From Montifringilla adamsi (taxonomy: Eukaryota > Chordata > Aves > Passeriformes > Passeridae), in assembly GCA_017590115.1 (NCBI GenBank), contig JAGGNK010006571.1:124001-188000 (forward strand): DNA of 64,000 nt, in the 5' to 3' direction. This document shows, piece after piece, positions 1 to 13,762 of the stretch (within the stretch, counting starts at the first letter, position 1; every line of letters starts with the position of its first letter). The notes beneath the pieces are model-generated. The model worked only from the letters and a program-made list of their open reading frames with translations, was not told the origin of the DNA and did not search any database. A program made the position numbers and the translations under genes.

Positions 1-3000
1 CTGCCAGTCTTCCAAAGTTGAGATATAAACTCTGATTGGATCTGACTGGACAGAGAGTGCTTACCACTCCTATTATTTTTTATTGCCTTAGTTTGTACCA
101 CCAAAACAATAAATACCTTGTAGGACCCAACACATGCTATGAATATGATAGTGCTTTCCTACTGAATAAATTTCTCAGTGCCCAGATCAAAGAAGCATTT
201 AGATGCACAAGTGGAGAAAACTGTTTCTCAGCTAATAACTCACACAAACCTTGCCTGATTTCTTAACCGAGTCATATGTGGTCATTTTCATTGGAAGTGT
301 CAGAAAGACAACTGACTACTGTGCAGATCTAGAAGCATCACCAACTTGACTGAAGAGAAAGTTTCAGGAACTGTCCTCAAACTCATTAGTAGTTTGCATA
401 GCACGTGCCCCTGTGCCTCAGCTCCTAGATGAGACAAATCCAGAACATACATCCGTATACAACCTCAGCAGCAATTTCAGTGTAAAACATAGCTTTTGCT
501 GAGAAGTAGAGATTGAAAGAATGATGCTGAGTTTTCTTTCTAATCATAACAAATAAGAAATTAAATGGACAAGAAACAGAAACTAAGTTAAAATTAGAGA
601 AAAGAATCTCAGAACCTCTCACCAGAAGTTGTTCATCTCATTACTGTCCCTACTACATTAAAGTAGCCATGGCTACAGTACATAGCGACGGTATACAACA
701 CATAGAGTCATATTACACTATATTCTTTATATAATGGTCTAGGAGCCAGGATATCTGGCAATAACCAGAAAGTCTCACAGAGCTTGTTAGTTGAAAATCT
801 TTGTGTATTTCCTAGGCAAGTGATGTAACCACTATTCTGGCTGCAGTCATTGCTATTCCTCCTAAAGGTGTGTAGCCATAGAACCAAATTTCCAAGGCTT
901 ATGGGATAAGAAATAAAAATAAAAACCCTTAAAAATTATAAGAATGAATCTGTAAACAAGCAACTCTTTGCTCCAAATATTATGACTCTTACACAGTGAC
1001 TCGATGAAAGTAAATGCGTGGAACATAATCCATCTTTTGTGATATAACCTGCAGATTACAGGATTCTTCACACAAATACCACAAAATAATATAATCAAGC
1101 ATCTTCACATTTTGATGACTTGCAAGACACATAACAAAGTAAATAAGGCATATCATTATTGAAAAATTCTTTGGCTTGTTAAGATTTGCCATGTCCAGAG
1201 CAAGGGGAAAAAAATCCCAATGATCACTAGTGCCACTGCTTGTAAATGCTTAGTTGTAAACCTCTGGATTTATTGAGGTTTACCAGGAAAAATAATGCAG
1301 AATGAATCCAGGAGTTTAGTAGAATAGCCTGTTCAATGACTGCTTTCCTGACAGCTCACACTAAATCTTGTACATATCATGGACAAATATTCGTGATCCA
1401 ACTTGGATATTTTTAGGGTTGAAGTTCAGTTTCATGTAAGGTTCAAACTTTTTTCTCTCCGTGATCTAACTATTTCACTTTCTTCTTTGGTTGGCATGGG
1501 TTAATTGAGTCACTTCTATGCACGTCCACCTTAAAAGAAAGGAGTTTTTTAAAGTAAAAGGCCCTGCAGAATATTCTAAAGAAGATTCAGCAACACGTGA
1601 CAAAGTCAAATCCCTTCAGAAGCAAAGCTTCTTCCCCACATCTCTCAGGAAGATTCCTGAGTACTGTGTACTCACAGAAGGGCTACACAGTTGGTACAAA
1701 CATCAAATTTCAAACCCAAAATAAGGTTAATTCCAACACTGTTTCCAAAATTAAGACCAAGCCTGTTGACTGGCAATGCATCTATTGGGGAAAAATGAGA
1801 GTTTTGAAGGTAGCCATAGATTATAATAGATCTTAGCTTTGGAGACAGCAGAACAACACTGAGCACCGTGTAAGATACCTCTCTTGCACACAGCTTCATA
1901 TTTTCTGCATTAGAATTACCCAATTATAAATGAATATAGGCGTTGTCAAGTCTAGTTTCTTCTTCAGAAAGAAGTGATATTTCCAAAAAAAAAAAAAAAA
2001 AGTAAGAAGGAAAGGTTACTTGGCCATTCTAAGTTTATAAAGTAGTCAAACAGGATTTGAAAGCTCAGCATCACTATGACAAAGAGGAGCTGTTCTTTTT
2101 TAATGGAAGGTTGGGACTTTGTCTCCAGCTCTTTACAATCTGTTTCCCTCCCTGGCCCACGCATTAATCTCACTCCCATGCAAGCAGAGCCAGCTGTTCT
2201 TCAGCCAGTAGCTTCTTCTTGCAGCAATTCTGATTTCCAGTGGCAGCACAGAAGTGCACACACCGTATGTTCTTCGGACATTTATTTATTGTCTTTATCT
2301 GACAGAGCTGGGCAATTATAAAGACATAATGATAATTTGTGAACAGAAAAAAAGCACTTCTCCTACTTAAATTTGTCCCTTGAGAAAACAGAACACCATC
2401 TACTTGCAGCAGACAATTCATGAACCCGATAACTAAAATATGAACAAACTCTATGAGTAAATAGCAACAACAAACTAATCAAAATCATGACCTATTTGTG
2501 GGTTGATTATAAAAACAAAAAATGACTACAAATAAGTGCTGGGTAATTTGTGAACCAAATAAAGGGCTGCAATTCTCACATATAAATTGCTGTCAATGAA
2601 TAATTTAACCAGCTTTAGTTAGAGCCATCTATTTATTACAAAAGCTCACCAATTGGATCCGGCAGAATGATTTATCTCTATACACAGTGATAAAGCCAAG
2701 GGAAATCACTACTGCTGGACATTTTAAATGCCCAGTTTGATCCTCTGGAGCCACACAGTATAATTTATAACTTTGTAGCCCTGATTTTAGATGTAGCCAC
2801 TCTCATTTAGTACCATTATAAAAGCACTTAGCCCAGTATGGATGACACAATACATAAGACAGGGAAAAAATCAACATTTCTTTTGTTAACTTACATAGAA
2901 AAAAACCAAAGGTTTGCATTATCCTTCTTTGCCTTTAGAGATATTCTACTTGGAAAATAACATAAATATGCTAGCAGAAATATATAGCAAGCCTTCTTAG

Positions 3001-6000
3001 AAAAGCAAGGATAAATCCCAGAGTGATCATTAGACTCTTCAAGACAAAACCATGCAATCTTTTACATTTTTTTTTAACTTTGCAGCAAATTTTTTCCTGA
3101 AAGGATTAACAATATAAACAAAGTATGAATTCAGCTAGGGTCTTCCTTTATCAGAAACAGGTGTCACTGCAAAAGCAGAAGAGAGTAAGGTTATTAATTT
3201 TGTGGTTCCCTATTTGACTTTTTGAAACTCTGACAATTGCTCCATTTCAACATGAACCACCTTTCCCAGTCAAAGTAACTGATGAGTATCCTTCCTTCAA
3301 GCTACTTAAAACAGCACTGCATAAGGCCAGAAGGCAACAACTTACAGGGAAATAGCTTTAAAGCCACTGCAAGGGTGCTTTACAACTCTGTAAAAGTGCA
3401 CTATACCTTTGTCAAGCAAAGGCATAAAAAACAAAACAACTGTGTTTTCTGCAACAACAAAAGAGAAATGGTTTTTAAAAAGTGACAACACTGTGCCACA
3501 GTGTACATGCCCCATTATCCATCTGTACTCTTATTCCACTGTTTCTGGTTTTGAGCTACAAAGGATAAATGCATACAATAGACTACCTATTACTTTCACA
3601 GGTGATTTCTGTCTCAAATTACAACTACTTTGGTCCTTATTGTTTATGCATTCATATTGCAATTCTAAACAAAGAAAGTGGTTCTTAACTGAGATGAAAA
3701 GTCTGTGTCTCCTTTCTACAGAAATTATCTACAGATTACTTCCAAGAACCTCAATGCACTTAAGATAATGCAGTCAGGAATAGCACCAAATTGGAAAAAA
3801 TGCAGCCAACTTAAATTTTGTTGCTATCTTCACCACGTATGAAACATGTATAAGCACATATTTTTGCTTATAACTTTCAGGATGGCAACTGCACAGATGC
3901 TACATATATTCTGACACCATGTGTATTGAACTGCGAAAGCTGCACACTTTTATCAGAAGCTGTAGTCTGCCAGGAAAATGACAATATTTCATCAGAGACT
4001 TTCAAGTAACAACACATAAGACTTTTTTTCTTGCTAAGACCTTGGGTTTTTTCCTAAAAAAAAAAAAAGAAGTGTACTGATTACAAATCAAAATTTACAA
4101 TATAGAACTGTAAAAAAAAAAATCACAGAGAAATAATATCAGGGAGTACTTTGCATCCGTTTACTCCCATCTAGCAAGACAAACAAAAGAAATACAAATT
4201 GTTATGATGGCATTCCCAGACTGAGTTTCAAGCAAACTTCCAAACCTCTTTATTAGATTGGGACTAGTTTCTGTATCATCTAAAGTTTCAGGGCTTCATG
4301 AGAAAAAAATAGTACATTTGTGGATATTTACTACATGTTTCAACACTTCTAAAGGCAAATGTATCAAAATTCTATCTGTATTTTCCAAAAATATCTTTTG
4401 AAATTTCTTCATGAAACCTCTCTACTTTTTCATTATAATTGCTGTATGTGTTTCATCAGAATTCTTTTTGTCATTATTCTCGGCATTGCTACCTGCAATT
4501 TTTAGAACTTCTTGGAAACCTGTTGTAATGTCCTCCAGTGACCTTTAAGCCTCAGATAAAACCTGGTTTTATGGCATAAAAACTGTGACTCACTTCAGTG
4601 AGCAATTCACTCTTTAGATACATGCAATGTAGCCAACGATAAATCTTGCTTCAGGTTTCATACTCTCTTTCCAGGTCAGTCATACTCCATTTTCATCAAT
4701 GCTGTACTATAAATCCCAGTAACTGAGATCTACCACTGGGTATATGCCACTTCTGCTCAGGATACAGAGGGGACATTCTCTGAGCAGTGGGATTGAAGAA
4801 CAGAACAAAACACGGGAGGTTTTTCACCAAGCAGCTTTTAAGGATAGCCTTTAAAGTTTTTCACCAGACAGTGCAAGTACTACCTTTTCTGACCTCCCAT
4901 GTTTATTATATGTTCATAATGCCCTCAAACCAGACACTATATCTAGTAATTTTCTTATTCATTTGAATAAATAAATACATTTTGTGAAAGTCCTCTGAAT
5001 AAGGGCTACCTGCTCCTGCTCCAGCATCCTATTTTGAACAAAACCTATCAGCAATATTTTTAACCACGAGACATCTAGGAACTTATAGTGTAGGGAAGAA
5101 ATAAAACGGAGGAAAGAAATATGAAGATAGGGGAGAAGGGACAAAAGGAAGGGAAACAAACTATGATATATTGATTGGATTATTTATTTTTTTTTTTATG
5201 AAGAAAGAAGCCTTTCAAACTTAGAGAGTTTTAAGGATATTTAGTTTTTATAGCTTGCTCTACCTTTCATGAATCGTTATAGATGATTTTTAGCTCAGAA
5301 TATCATGAATGCTTTACTTCATCCATGCATGCTTTCCTTGATCTTCCTTTTTAAATCATGGAAAATTTTTCCAGGGATTTCTTCTTGCCTAAAGCCAGCA
5401 GTACAAAATGTGTAGGAGTTGATATATCACTTCATTCTCTGTTAGAAGTCAGTACAATGAAAGATTAAGATGTTTCTCCAAAGTACCAAAGCATATTTTT
5501 AATATAAGCAGTAGCTGTTACGCCCTAGCACACCAGAATCTCCTAGCAGAATGATGACTTGGCAAAGGTTTAGGAAATGAAGACTGTTGAATCAGCAGAT
5601 TAATGCATTTGTTTGCTTACTCCCTGTCCCTCCTAAAGTAATATTACATCAGTAATACTACATCTATTTAAGGTTTAACAAATTAGATTATACTTTTATA
5701 CTCCCAGGGTCATTCTCCCCTGTAATATTTGTATTCTAACAACAGGGTGGGTAGGTGAGAGAAAGAACGTTCTCTTAACTATTGGCCATCTGTTTCAAAA
5801 AATGGGAATTTTGCTTTGAACAACAAAGACAGCAGAACATTCATTTTTATTAAATCAAATCTGTATGCCTACTTTTCCACTAAGCTTTGTGCATTTTAAA
5901 AGACAATTTTTTGGAGAACATTGGAAGGAATTATAACTACAAAATTTATGTGGTGTACACTTCTCACAGCACAGTTTGGGCCCATCCTGCTTTACACTGC

Positions 6001-6159
6001 TAAGTGCAAATTGCATACTGGCAGAACTTACATCAGAGTTGAATGCACTTTCCTAGAGGCAGCAGAAAGTACAATGGCATCTATTATTACAGCATTGAAT
6101 AAAAATGCAATTTACCCCAAAATTTTGACATGATACTGGCATACTATAAGTACAGGATA

Positions 6160-7140
6160 ATTTAGGTTGGAAAGAAGATCAGAAGGTCTCAAGTCCTACC
6201 TTCTGCTCAAAAGACAGACTGGTATAAATGACTGTGTTGCTGTCTGGTCTCAAAAACCTCCAGGAATGGAGGCTGCAAAACCTGTTGCTTGACTGTCATA
6301 GAAATGAGAAAGTTTTTCTTTATATCCAGTCTGAAATTCTCTGCCTGTTGTCTCTTGTCTTCCCACCATGCTCCAGTGTGAACAGCATGCCACCATTCTC
6401 CACGTAAACTCCCTGTAGGCTCCCCACAATGCCTTTTCTCCTCAAGGATGAACAAGGCCAGCTCCCTCAACTTCCCTTCCTAGGGCATGGTGCTCCAGCC
6501 TCCAACAGAAGGCAGCTCTCCACTGAATTTGCTCCATTTTATCCATGTCCTTCTTGAACTGGGAGAGGCCAAAACTGGGGAACGACCTCCTCCCTTGATC
6601 AGGCTGTGTTTCAAATAATACAGCCCAAGATGCTATTGGCTGTGTTTGCAGTGATGCCACCCCTTCAGCATGCCTAAGTCCTTTGGATGGCACATCCTCC
6701 ACTGTAACTGCTGGTACCCTCGTGCGGCGCCACCTGCCCACATGATAGAGTGCACTCCTTGTCCTCTTCCAGGTCATTGATTAAAAAATGTTGAATAGGA
6801 CAGTACTTGGCTCCTTATCACTTCTACGCATCACATTAAAACTACTCTCTGAGCCTGACATCCTAGCAGGTTTTATAGATCCAGCTGCCCATCCATATAG
6901 ACCCTATATCCTAATTTGGATATATGAATATTGTGGGACACAGTGTCAAAAGTTCGCTAACTACTTTCTCCTCATGCACAAATCCAGATGTTTTAGGACA
7001 GAAAGTAATCAGATTTTCAGATGAGCTTAACCCTTGAGTAATCCATGCTAAATGTTTCAAATCACCCTTTTCTCCATCATGTGCCCAGAGAAGTGTGCTC
7101 CAAGGAAGTGTTCTTGACTTTTCCAGGGATGACATGCCCA
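6160..7140 (-). mobile_element. Old CR1 LINE fragment, 3' part including ORF2 remnant
   Basis: Read on the plus strand this begins with TTTAGGTTGGAAAGAAGATC and a CR1-type 3' untranslated region in reverse. It continues into reversed ORF2 (reverse transcriptase) sequence; the part around 6770-7010 (CTCTTCCAGGTCATTGATTA and GACACAGTGTCAAAAG) matches the CR1 layout I know. The element therefore points to the minus strand, with its 3' end at the low coordinate. It is heavily diverged, with stops and frameshifts in every frame, so it is dead. The (ATTCTATG)n tail is missing. Boundaries are approximate. Confidence 0.78.
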
Positions 7141-7162
7141 CTAGACTCCTGCTCCCCAGGTC

Positions 7163-7835
7163 ATGGAATTATAGAACTGTTTAGCTTAGAAAAGACCTTT
7201 AAGATCATCAAATCTGATTGTTAACCCAGCACTGACGAATCCAGCACTAAACTATGTCCCTAAGCCCCACGTCTACACTTTCAAATACCTCTAGGGATGG
7301 TGAGTCCACCACTTCCCTGAGCAGCTTGTTCTAATGCCTGAATACTGTTTCAATGAAGAAATTTTTCCTAGTATCCAATCTAAATCTCCTCTGGCAAAAC
7401 TGGAGGCAGCTTCCTCTGGTCATATTGCTTGTTACTCATGAGAAGAGACTGACCCCGACTTGGCTACAACCTCTTTTCAGGCCACTGTAGAGAGGATAAT
7501 GTTCCCCCTGACCCTCCTTTTCTTCAGGCTACACAACCTCAGCTCCCTCAGCCACTCCTCACAAGACTTGTGCTCCAGACCCTTCACCAGCTCTGTTGCC
7601 CTTTGCTGGACACTCTCCAGCACTGCAATGTCCTTCTTGTAGTGGAGGGCCTGAGCACAGGTTTCAAGGTGCAGCCACACCAATGGTTGAGTACAGGATG
7701 AAGATCACAGCCTGCTCCTGCTGACCACACTGTGGCTGACAAAGGCCGGGATGCCCTTGCCCTTCTTGGCCACCTGGGCACATGCTGGCTCACATTTCAT
7801 GGCTGTTGATCAGCACCCTCAGGGCCTTTTCTGCT
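7163..7835 (-). mobile_element. CR1 LINE fragment, 3' end
   Basis: This is a clear CR1 copy in minus orientation. On the plus strand it starts near GGAATTATAGAACTGTTTAG and runs through hallmark CR1 phrases: TTTAAGATCATCAAATCTGA, CCTCTAGGGATGGTGAGTCC, AAGAAATTTTTCCTAGTATC, CTCCTCACAAGACTTGTGCT and GGCCACCTGGGCACATGCTG. It ends around CAGCACCCTCAGGGCC. The minus-strand frame at 7477-7683 carries the usual CR1 ORF2 C-terminus look ([20 protein letters not shown]). It is 5'-truncated, as most CR1 copies are, and lies 20-odd bases from the older copy in the same orientation. Confidence 0.94.
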
Positions 7836-10063
7836 TGTCAGCTTTTATTCCTTTGTCTTTTTTTCAAAGATGGAGCATTGTGGTAAAAGTTTAATTCCAA
7901 ATTTTATTTATAATAATGCAAATAAATTAAACCAGGAAAGATATAACAGCAACATTTCTCAGACTGGTAGTAACTGTCAGCCCAATCTTTCATCTCTCCC
8001 AAACACACACATGCTCTATAGTGTTAGGAGCTTAGGGTAGAGGACATTTTATGTGGGAGTAAAGCTGGACACTAGGGAAATTCAAAAGCCTTAAACTTGG
8101 GTTGTTTCCAAAATTATCGTTTATTTTCAAAGTTAAGGCTGCTGCCTTTTACTTTCTGTTGCTTACAGAAGTAGTGGCAGTTTTCTCAGTAATCTTTTAC
8201 CATATTCAGCTTATGATGAAAACTCAATGCTAACTACTCCACAGTTTCTACATAAGCAAAGGCAGGGCTCAGGAGAAATAAGATGCTGCACAATTAACAA
8301 TATAATGAAATAAAAATTATGAGCTGTACCCCAGAAAAGGCAAAGTCCCACCTTTCTCCTAAAATCTTAATTTATAAATAAATCATGCTGTGTAATCTGA
8401 TATATCTTGGGATTTTTAAACTACACTTTTGCAGTGTACCTGTGGTATTTGTATACAAACATGTGGTAATTTCAAATTCTACCAAAAGTGAGTATTAATA
8501 TTTCTTAGAAAATAAGTCTTAACACTTACACTCCCTTGGGGTAGAAGGAATGTTAACAATATTCACTGTGATTCAGTGAAATACATGTGAAATAGAATTG
8601 ACTACATCAAGAAAAGGGCGAGAATAGAATGGGGGTTTTATCATATGCTTTCTCACACTTATAAAACATACACTGTCCACTTACAGGAAAGCATGTGCAG
8701 AGTTTAGAATAAAGATCCAGCTGCTGTACCCTGCTTCCATGACTGATCAAAACCAGACATACAGGGAAGAATTAAAGTGAAAGGCAAGCATATATCACAA
8801 GGAGCATAGGAGCAGTATCTTTTTTTTAGCAGCACAAAAAGAATCACTCCCAAACACAATTTATTAATGAACCATGAAGCATAAAATTTTAGATCCTCAC
8901 TTGCTGACTCAAATGTAAATGGTTACACATCAAGGGAAACTGAAACCTGAAGACAATCAGAATTATGGCAAAAGTCATTACTCTTTGTGCTTCCAAGACT
9001 GCAAATAATGTAAATATGCCACAATGCAGTGATAGTCTCTTCATAGAAAATCAACTCAGTGCATGTATCTGTAATTCAGGTTTGGTCAGGAGGCCTCTAC
9101 AATACAAACACCACTTAGCACTGGCATGATTTCACTTAAAATGCTCTGATTTACCAGCCAGCAGGCTGTTTTGACTAGAACTGGTAAAATCCAAGCATAT
9201 TTTAACATATCAAAAGCTTTTCTGTTACTGCCCAGCTTTCAAGGAGACAAACAGCGCGACAAACTGAACATTTACAAACCATTGCTTTGATGAACTATTC
9301 CCTACTAATGTGCATAAGCCCAAGTACTTAAGAACTATCCTAAGTTTTATGTCATGAGGCTTTAAGCATATTAGTACAATCTAGTATTTCAGTCTCAGCT
9401 GGGGATATCCTTGTTCTGCAGAACAGTTCTCAAACACCCTCATTATTTTAAAGAAGATTGAAATTTTGAACCAAGAAGGGCAATAGCTCTAACCAAGGCA
9501 ATACAAAGTGAAGTGCTGGGGTTTTTTTTCATACTAAGCTTACATATATATGGACAAATAATGAGGCAGGGTATAAAACTGCATAATGAATATCTTAAAA
9601 ATGAGATGAAAAGGAAAGTTAATAAAATATATTTGAGAAAAAAATTCCAAAATAGAAAGAGCAGCTGTATTTGATATTTACAAAGTTACTTCTTTATCAG
9701 ACAGTCCTAAACAATCTTGTCTTGGGCCCATAACTTTGAACCCTTAACTAAGTAAATGGAACAAAAGATGGTGAAACTTTGGAAGTCCTGTTTGTAGAAT
9801 TTCCAACGTTTGATTTGATTTACAAGCTTCACAGCTTCAAGGAGAACAGGAAACAGACACCAAAATTGGAGTTTACAAAACAACATAAAAGATATTGTAA
9901 TAGCTAAATTGATCTATTCAGAAAAAGTAGAAGATAGGTGATTATGTCAAAGAGGAAAAGCTGACATTCAAGGTGTACATGTATTTCATAAGTAATTAAC
10001 AGAACATTAAAAACCAAAGACCTTATAAACTTTTGCAGTTATCACAGCAAGGAAGATTCATAC

Positions 10064-10268
10064 CTGTAGCAAGGTACATGATGTGGAAAAGCATGTCCTT
10101 GCCCTGCACAACATCCACAACCACATGGGAAAATCGGCTGTTGTCTTCCATGAAGTAAGGAATTGGAATAACTGGTTGAACAACCTCATGCATTAAGAAG
10201 AATTTTTGTGCATCTTGAAGATTTCTCTCAGTCAGATTTACATACAAACCTTGATCCATGGTGCCACA
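10064..10268 (-). CDS. SEMA5A: SEMA5A exon, sema domain ending MYLATG
   Basis: This 205-base exon begins in phase 0 and leaves one base of a split codon. The acceptor is TGTCTTTACAG and the donor ACAG|GTATGA. It encodes CGTMDQGLYVNLTERNLQDA, QKFFLMHEVVQPVIPIPYFM, EDNSRFSHVVVDVVQGKDML and FHIMYLAT, plus the first base of the next codon. RFSH..VD.VQ marks the later propeller blades. One sequon (NLT) is present. Residues around VIPIPYF and KDMLFHIM differ more from the remembered human protein (VTTVPSF, REALVHII) than the rest, so this exon is the least conserved of the six. The next exon, expected to start with YGTIKKV, was not found before position 1. Confidence 0.97.
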
Positions 10269-11196
10269 CTGTAAAGACAGAAAAGTAGCATGACTATATG
10301 TGCCAACAGTAACAATAGATTTACTCTTGGATTTACAGCACAAGAAAATAAAAGCAAGAGCATATCTTATAATGACAATGTGGAATTCGACTTTCAGGTC
10401 CCATTTTGATGCTAACCAGACTGTCCAAGGACTCAGGGAGCTCAGTTTTCCTGAGGCAGTACTATGGAGGCTCCCCAGTTCTAAACAATATGGAAGAGCA
10501 CCAGACTGACCAGCACAAGTGGATTATGGAAATATTTTGCTGTATCCTATGTTCATAGGGCAGGAAGGAGAAAAACTACCATTCAAACAACCAAATTATT
10601 TTCTGTCTCGTTTTGTTTACAATTTTCATAGACCTTAGTGCTAATGATATAACAAATTTTCAAAGGAAACCCCATGCCCCACCACAGCCAGGGTCTGACA
10701 GGAATCCCAGGTGAAAGTACAACACGCAGTTCTAGTAGCTTCTTAGGACTCCATCTTCAGTAGCAAAAATGGACAGTGCAAAGCTCTATATAAATTTTAT
10801 CCACAGCAAAGACTTTTTTTTTTCTTTAAAACTGACTATATTTTAACTATGAAAACAGTGCTCTTTTCCTACAGAAAAACATCCACTAACTGCATGGACA
10901 AGTTTAAAACACAAATAAACAAAGCAAAATAACTGGGAATTAACTTTAACATATTTGCGTTCAACTGAGGAAACAAAAGAGAAAGCTTCTTAATGCATAG
11001 GAATATATAAACATTTACATGTTTATTCAGGAATAAATGCATCAGAGAAGTAAAGCACTACTTCACAACATTTATCAAATATTTGGGTGATGTGAAAGGC
11101 ATAACTAAGTCACAATTTTCGTTCTGCTTTACTATGTCATAAACTATGCCAAGAATTAGAGCATGAGCAAAATAATAGTGTGCAAAACCACACCAG

Positions 11197-11231
<35 letters not shown>

Positions 11232-13626
11232 GTTTTCAATCCAAAATTGAGTGATTGTTCCAAATCCACAAATGCTAAAAAAAATTCAAACAAATTATTT
11301 CATAATGGGAGATCAGATAATGAAGAATGATAAATTAGCAACTGGAAGGAAACAGTTACTTGCTCTGTATGTCAGACCAGTGAAAAAAATAAACCACACC
11401 AAAGAAGTTCTCTGGATCTATCAAGCAGGAAAAATTCCAGCTGAACACCCATAGTACACTGAAATGCAAATGGTCCTTGGTCTTATGATAGACATTGCCC
11501 TGTCTAAAGAGAAAAGCAATGATCTCTGAAGAAAACAATGCTCCTCAAAACTGGGACTCCAATAGTATTCTAAAATGGAAAATAATTCATTAATATAAAC
11601 CCACCTTGGAAATATAACATCTGATGCTACTATAGCTACATAGCAGTAGTCTTCCTTCAAACCACAGACTTCTCTCTGTTGCTACTGAGTCAGTGAATAC
11701 TCAGAGGATAAAACTACTTCTAGGACTACACAAACAGAACTTCTGGTCCTTTATCATAACAATTCTACCAAAGAAAAGTCCTTTCTCTGAAGGAAACCAA
11801 TGACTCAGTCAATGAATATATCTCATCCCTGTGAGGTATGTACTCTAAAGTCACAAAGTCAAGTCACAAAAAATGTTAAATCTCTAAGTATTAGACTAGC
11901 TTCTAGTACGCATCACTGCTGCAGTTATGGAGCCAGAAATGTAGCAGAAAGTTATTCAAGGAAATAAAAAGCAACATCAGCAAAAGAAGTTGGACATTAG
12001 AGATACCTAGAGATCAGTTGACATCAATTGCCTTCAATATTGTGTAGTAAAAGGCCGCATTACAGCTCTTAACACTAGCTCTGCCTTCAAAGCTGTTTGT
12101 GGCTCAGTGAGATACGATACAACTGTTGTCACTGTTCTTGTAAATTGGATGAAGTACCACCTGCATTAAAATCAGCCAAGCCACCTAAGAAATAAATTTC
12201 AACATCTGTTTTGATTGGGACTTGGAGACGTGCACTAACAGCACAGCAGAGACTTAAACTGTTTTTACACAGCCATCAGGCTGTCATCTCTCTTTGTAAA
12301 TACCATTCAGCATGGGCTGCTCTCACAATAATTAACACCACATTAATGCAAAGTTTGTAGGGAGAGTTTAATAAGTTTTATTGGATGTGCTTACCTAGTC
12401 AGAAAGGTGATAGGATTTTTACATACAAGCATTTTTTCAGGCTTTCTCCTTCAAAAATTTAGCCTCTCTTAGACCCTCTTCGTATCACTATTCTGACAAT
12501 ACAAGTATTTCTACAACAGGTGAAAAGCTGCATAAAAATAGAGCCTGCTTGTGCGGGCTTCTGGCGTAGTTAGAGTCTTGTCACTTGGCTGATAACAAAC
12601 ATACTACTTAGGAAAGATAACATGGCTCTAGCCTGTAACCTGTGCCTTATTTCCCTTCATTTGCATAGATCAGGAAGTAATTAAAACTACCTACAATCCC
12701 CAATGGGTGATTCTTTTTCATGCTAGCAAAGATCTTATGACTCTTACAAGCTAGGGAGGGCTGTTCCAGGAGCAGATGTGAACTTGTGAAATTGAATTGA
12801 GATTATGTGAGGCTGAAAGGTGGACAGAGGTGACTACACTTAAATACCTTGAAGAAAAGCTATTGTTGTTAATCACAACATTAATGCTGCTTTTCCTTCC
12901 ATATCCCTTGCAAGAAGCATGCTCATTAAAATTGTCCTGGTAGGAGTGGTGACTATGAAAAATATGAAAACAATGCATATGTGCTTACTGAAATACTCCT
13001 TTCTTTTTGTAGAGTTCCTCTAAATAACCCACCTTGGACTAACTGGTTTTACAATGTCACACAGCTTCAGATTATTACACCCTCTGAGGCAAACAAGTTC
13101 AAATGAGGGGAAGAACATATCACAAATTCTTTTAATCTGACTCTTCAGGGAGTGTGAACCACCTTGCACACAAAAATATATAAAATTCCGACCACTCCTC
13201 CTTTACCACCTCCCTCTCTTTTTTCTGCCAGACACTGTTCCATTATTTGAGTTCTAATAGCACAAATACAATGTAAAAGAGAATAGTAGTTTGATCATAC
13301 TTCAGACAGGAGTTAATGTCACCTTGACAGACAGGTTTTAGTAGTGTTTTTGTAGTGTTTCATTTTGACAAAAGATGGAAGTTAAGCCTTTTTTCTCCTA
13401 CCCTTCAAAGTACATCGATTTTTCAATCAAAATATTTTTGTGGAAGGATAAAATTAAAATTAAATATGTTGACAAAAGGGACTCGCCTTAGCACTTTTTA
13501 AAATTTAGGGTTTGTTTAAGGTCTTAGGCTACCATATAATGAAAAACTGGATTTATAATTTATGAGCCATACAGTATTTTGAGGAAAGCTCACATAAAAT
13601 ATTGTCCTTCTTCCATGTATCCATAC
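10269..13626 (-). other. SEMA5A intron (3358 bases)
   Basis: Intron between the exons at 13627-13762 and 10064-10268. It contains a perfect trinucleotide microsatellite at 11201-11227 and otherwise unremarkable AT-rich sequence. No dispersed repeat or RNA gene was recognised. Confidence 0.95.
11201..11227. repeat. (TTA)9 microsatellite
   Basis: Nine uninterrupted TTA units, preceded by a run of T and followed by CCATG. It lies inside an intron, and its length could vary between individuals. Confidence 0.97.
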
Positions 13627-13762
13627 CTGAAAATTAGGGTTAGGGTTGGGATATGGAAGCCAAGCAGAGCGAGAGTTCTCCTGGTATTTGAAGGGTCCAT
13701 TAAAGGCCTGAGTTATGGCACTCAGATTGAAAACACAAACTGCTGAGGCTGCTATGCTGTTC
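13627..13762 (-). CDS. SEMA5A: SEMA5A exon, sema domain with NSIAASAVCVFNLSAI motif
   Basis: This 136-base exon completes a valine codon and ends in phase 0. The acceptor is TTTTGCAG and the donor CAG|GTATGG. It encodes NSIAASAVCVFNLSAITQAF, then NGPFKYQENSRSAWLPYPNP, then NPNFQ. The S.VC.FNLSAI..AF.GPFKYQE block is the classic semaphorin blade motif, with a sequon at NLS. The PNPNPN stretch near the end is encoded by near-identical codons, so the plus strand reads TTAGGGTTAGGGTTGGG at 13634-13650; this telomere-like string is coding sequence. Human has H where the last N of the stretch is here, from memory. Confidence 0.97.

Larger units (their letters stand above)
1..10063 (-). other. SEMA5A intron, partial (3' part outside window)
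   Basis: This is non-coding sequence following the exon at 10064-10268 in transcript order. Apart from the two CR1 copies listed separately, I see no exon, RNA gene or dispersed repeat family I can name. It has short A runs (for example 17 A at 1985-2001). The open frames here are short, lack family motifs and match the chance expectation for AT-rich DNA. Confidence 0.85.

Noticed and set aside
2440..2720. Possible conserved non-coding element
   Set aside because: The stretch has balanced composition and no repeats, but conservation cannot be judged from one sequence. An alignment across birds would be needed.
7477..7793. Minus-strand open frames
   Set aside because: They are remnants of CR1 ORF2, not a host gene.
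13634..13650. Interstitial telomere remnant
   Set aside because: The string is part of a conserved coding exon (PNPNPN, with PNPNP also in the remembered human protein), so it is not a relic of a chromosome end.
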